Source: Proteromonas lacertae | Lineage: Eukaryota > Sar > Bigyra > Opalinata > Proteromonadidae | NCBI GenBank assembly: GCA_002245135.1 | Contig: NGBS01000055.1 | Coordinates: forward strand, 1-30,480 | Length of the DNA: 30,480 nucleotides | Direction of reading: 5' to 3' | Shown: positions 29,314 to 30,480 of the stretch, piece by piece | Layout: every line of letters begins with the position of its first letter | Position numbering within the stretch: the first letter of the stretch is position 1 | Made by a program: the position numbers and the translations under genes | The notes under the pieces: model-generated | Seen by the model: only the letters and a program-made list of their open reading frames with translations | The model's database searches: none | What the model was told of the DNA's origin: nothing

Positions 29314-30480
29314 AATTTAGTAATTTTTCTTTTCTTCTTCTGATATTCCATTTAATTTTACTCTTCCAATTGATGAAAATGCTTCTAAAAATAATTTTAG
29401 TACTGATCTATCTATATCTTCTTTTACAGTGATTGATAATTCTTCTAAATATTCAAACACTTCTTTATTTTCTATTATTAATTTTATATCTTCTTCATTA
29501 AGAACATTTCCTGATAGATTTATCTTTTCTAATGATTCATAATCTTTTAATCTTTCTATCAACATATTTAATCCTTTTTTTGTCATTCCAATATCTATTC
29601 GAAGATAATACATATATATACTTGATAGATTTTAAGGATAAAAATATAAAAACCTATGTATATACTTACATATTATCTCTACTCCTTCATCTCCAACTGG
29701 ATTATTGAATATTAATATATACCACATTTGTTTTGGTAAAGAATCTGTTATTTCTTTTAATCCTTTATAACTTATTCTATTATTTGATAGATTTAATCTA
29801 TGATATTCAATCTGTTTTATTAATGAAATATGAGAATCATTCAGATTCATATCTATTATATTACATATATAAATTCTAATATTATACTTGAAAAGTTATA
29901 TTCTTTTTGAAATACATCTCTTTTCTTTTCAATACAGTAATCCAAATAATATTCATATTCTTCATTTGTCCATAAAGAACATTTCATTTCAATAAATGGA
30001 TATTTTTTCTTTTTCTAATGATTTTGAACAAATAGATTTTAACCCATTCATTTTGATATGATTTCCATTTAACTTCATTTTATCACACTTTCTAAGCATA
30101 TCCATTTTATTTGATAATATAATTACACTTTCATCATCTATTGAGATATTACTCACATTCATTTCATATATAATAACCATTTATTAACATATTTAAATTA
30201 TCTAACAATAATTTAAATCCATTATTACAAATTGGATTATCTATTTTAATAAAAATATAAAATCAAAATATTGATAATACTATGAATGACTAACTTTTTG
30301 AAATTAACATTATCTTTCCTATAATTCATCAAATATTCTATTCCTTCTGAATTTATGTTATTATCGCTTATATCAATTTCAATCTCATCATGAATACTCT
30401 TTAAACCATCTAATATATTTTTAATCCAATAGAAGATAATCCCATTTCTATTACATATTAAAAATAACAGTAATACTTGA
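29314..30480 (-). pseudogene. Pseudokinase-LRR copy 5, C-terminal LRR part, inverted, runs off window
   Basis: This is the reverse complement of the C-terminal half of copy 2 (from GLSSIGLKY to the stop). The LRRs RLNLSNNRISYKGLKEI and LEKINLSGNVLNEEDIKLI are visible. Compared with copies 2 and 3 it has one-base length changes in homopolymers near 29,645, 30,005 and 30,170 that break the frame three times. Whether these are real or base-call errors cannot be judged here. The kinase part would lie beyond the window. Confidence 0.7.

Larger units (their letters stand above)
25123..30480 (-). repeat. Inverted repeat, right arm (runs off the window)
   Basis: This is a near-perfect reverse complement of 17,873-23,228. 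Differences are very rare up to about 28,300; beyond that single-base indels accumulate, for example near 28,530, 28,730, 28,755, 28,840, 29,645, 30,005 and 30,170. Confidence 0.93.

Noticed and set aside
17873-30480. Telomere-proximal or organellar inverted repeat
   Set aside because: No telomere-type tandem repeat is present, the genes have nuclear spliceosomal introns, and no rRNA or plastid/mitochondrial gene occurs.
1-30480. tRNA, rRNA or CRISPR features
   Set aside because: I looked for T-loop-like GTTCGA motifs with matching stems, rRNA-like GC-richer segments and regularly spaced short repeats, and found none that held up.

Overview
The window is from the nuclear genome of an AT-rich, gene-dense, probably single-celled eukaryote. 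Evidence: many genes are split by very short spliceosomal introns (mostly 27-41 nt, GTAT at the 5' end, TAG at the 3' end), standard stop codons are used, and there are clear eukaryotic housekeeping orthologues: RNA polymerase subunit RPB10, NatB auxiliary subunit NAA25/MDM20 and ARMC6. I cannot name the species. No rRNA, tRNA, CRISPR array or bacterial operon structure was seen.

Left part (1-15,000), mainly single-copy genes. A fatty-acyl-AMP ligase-like gene runs off the left edge on the minus strand. ARMC6 (minus) follows. Head-to-head with ARMC6 is an IQ-motif plus C2H2 gene of unknown function (plus). Next are a first pseudokinase-LRR gene (copy 1, plus), a short hAT-transposase-like remnant (minus), and a long unrecognised gene with a Cys/His-rich segment (minus). 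That gene is head-to-head with RPB10 (plus), and RPB10 converges on NAA25 (minus).

Right part (15,300-30,480), a recent segmental rearrangement. Pseudokinase-LRR copy 2 is complete. It is followed by a 2.4-kb mosaic block holding pieces resembling propionyl-CoA carboxylase alpha, an intron-containing duplicate of the 5' end of NAA25, a BTB-like fragment, a short Cys-rich ORF and an orphan ORF. A 5'-truncated copy 3 comes next; it matches copy 2 almost perfectly over about 3.17 kb. The sequence then turns round: 25,123-30,480 is a near-perfect reverse complement of 17,873-23,228. This gives an interrupted palindrome with 5.36-kb arms and a 1.9-kb spacer, and it still continues at the window edge.

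The pseudokinase-LRR family is the most distinctive biology here. Its kinase domain lacks a visible glycine loop and VAIK lysine, its HRD triad is degenerate, and it is fused to ribonuclease-inhibitor-type LRRs. The family has multiplied by tandem duplication, mosaic exchange and inversion. Two cautions apply. Several conserved genes (FAAL, ARMC6, possibly the long unknown gene and NAA25) carry isolated one-base frame breaks, and the outer right arm differs from the left arm mainly by single-base indels. Some apparent lesions, and possibly the palindrome itself, may therefore be long-read assembly artefacts.
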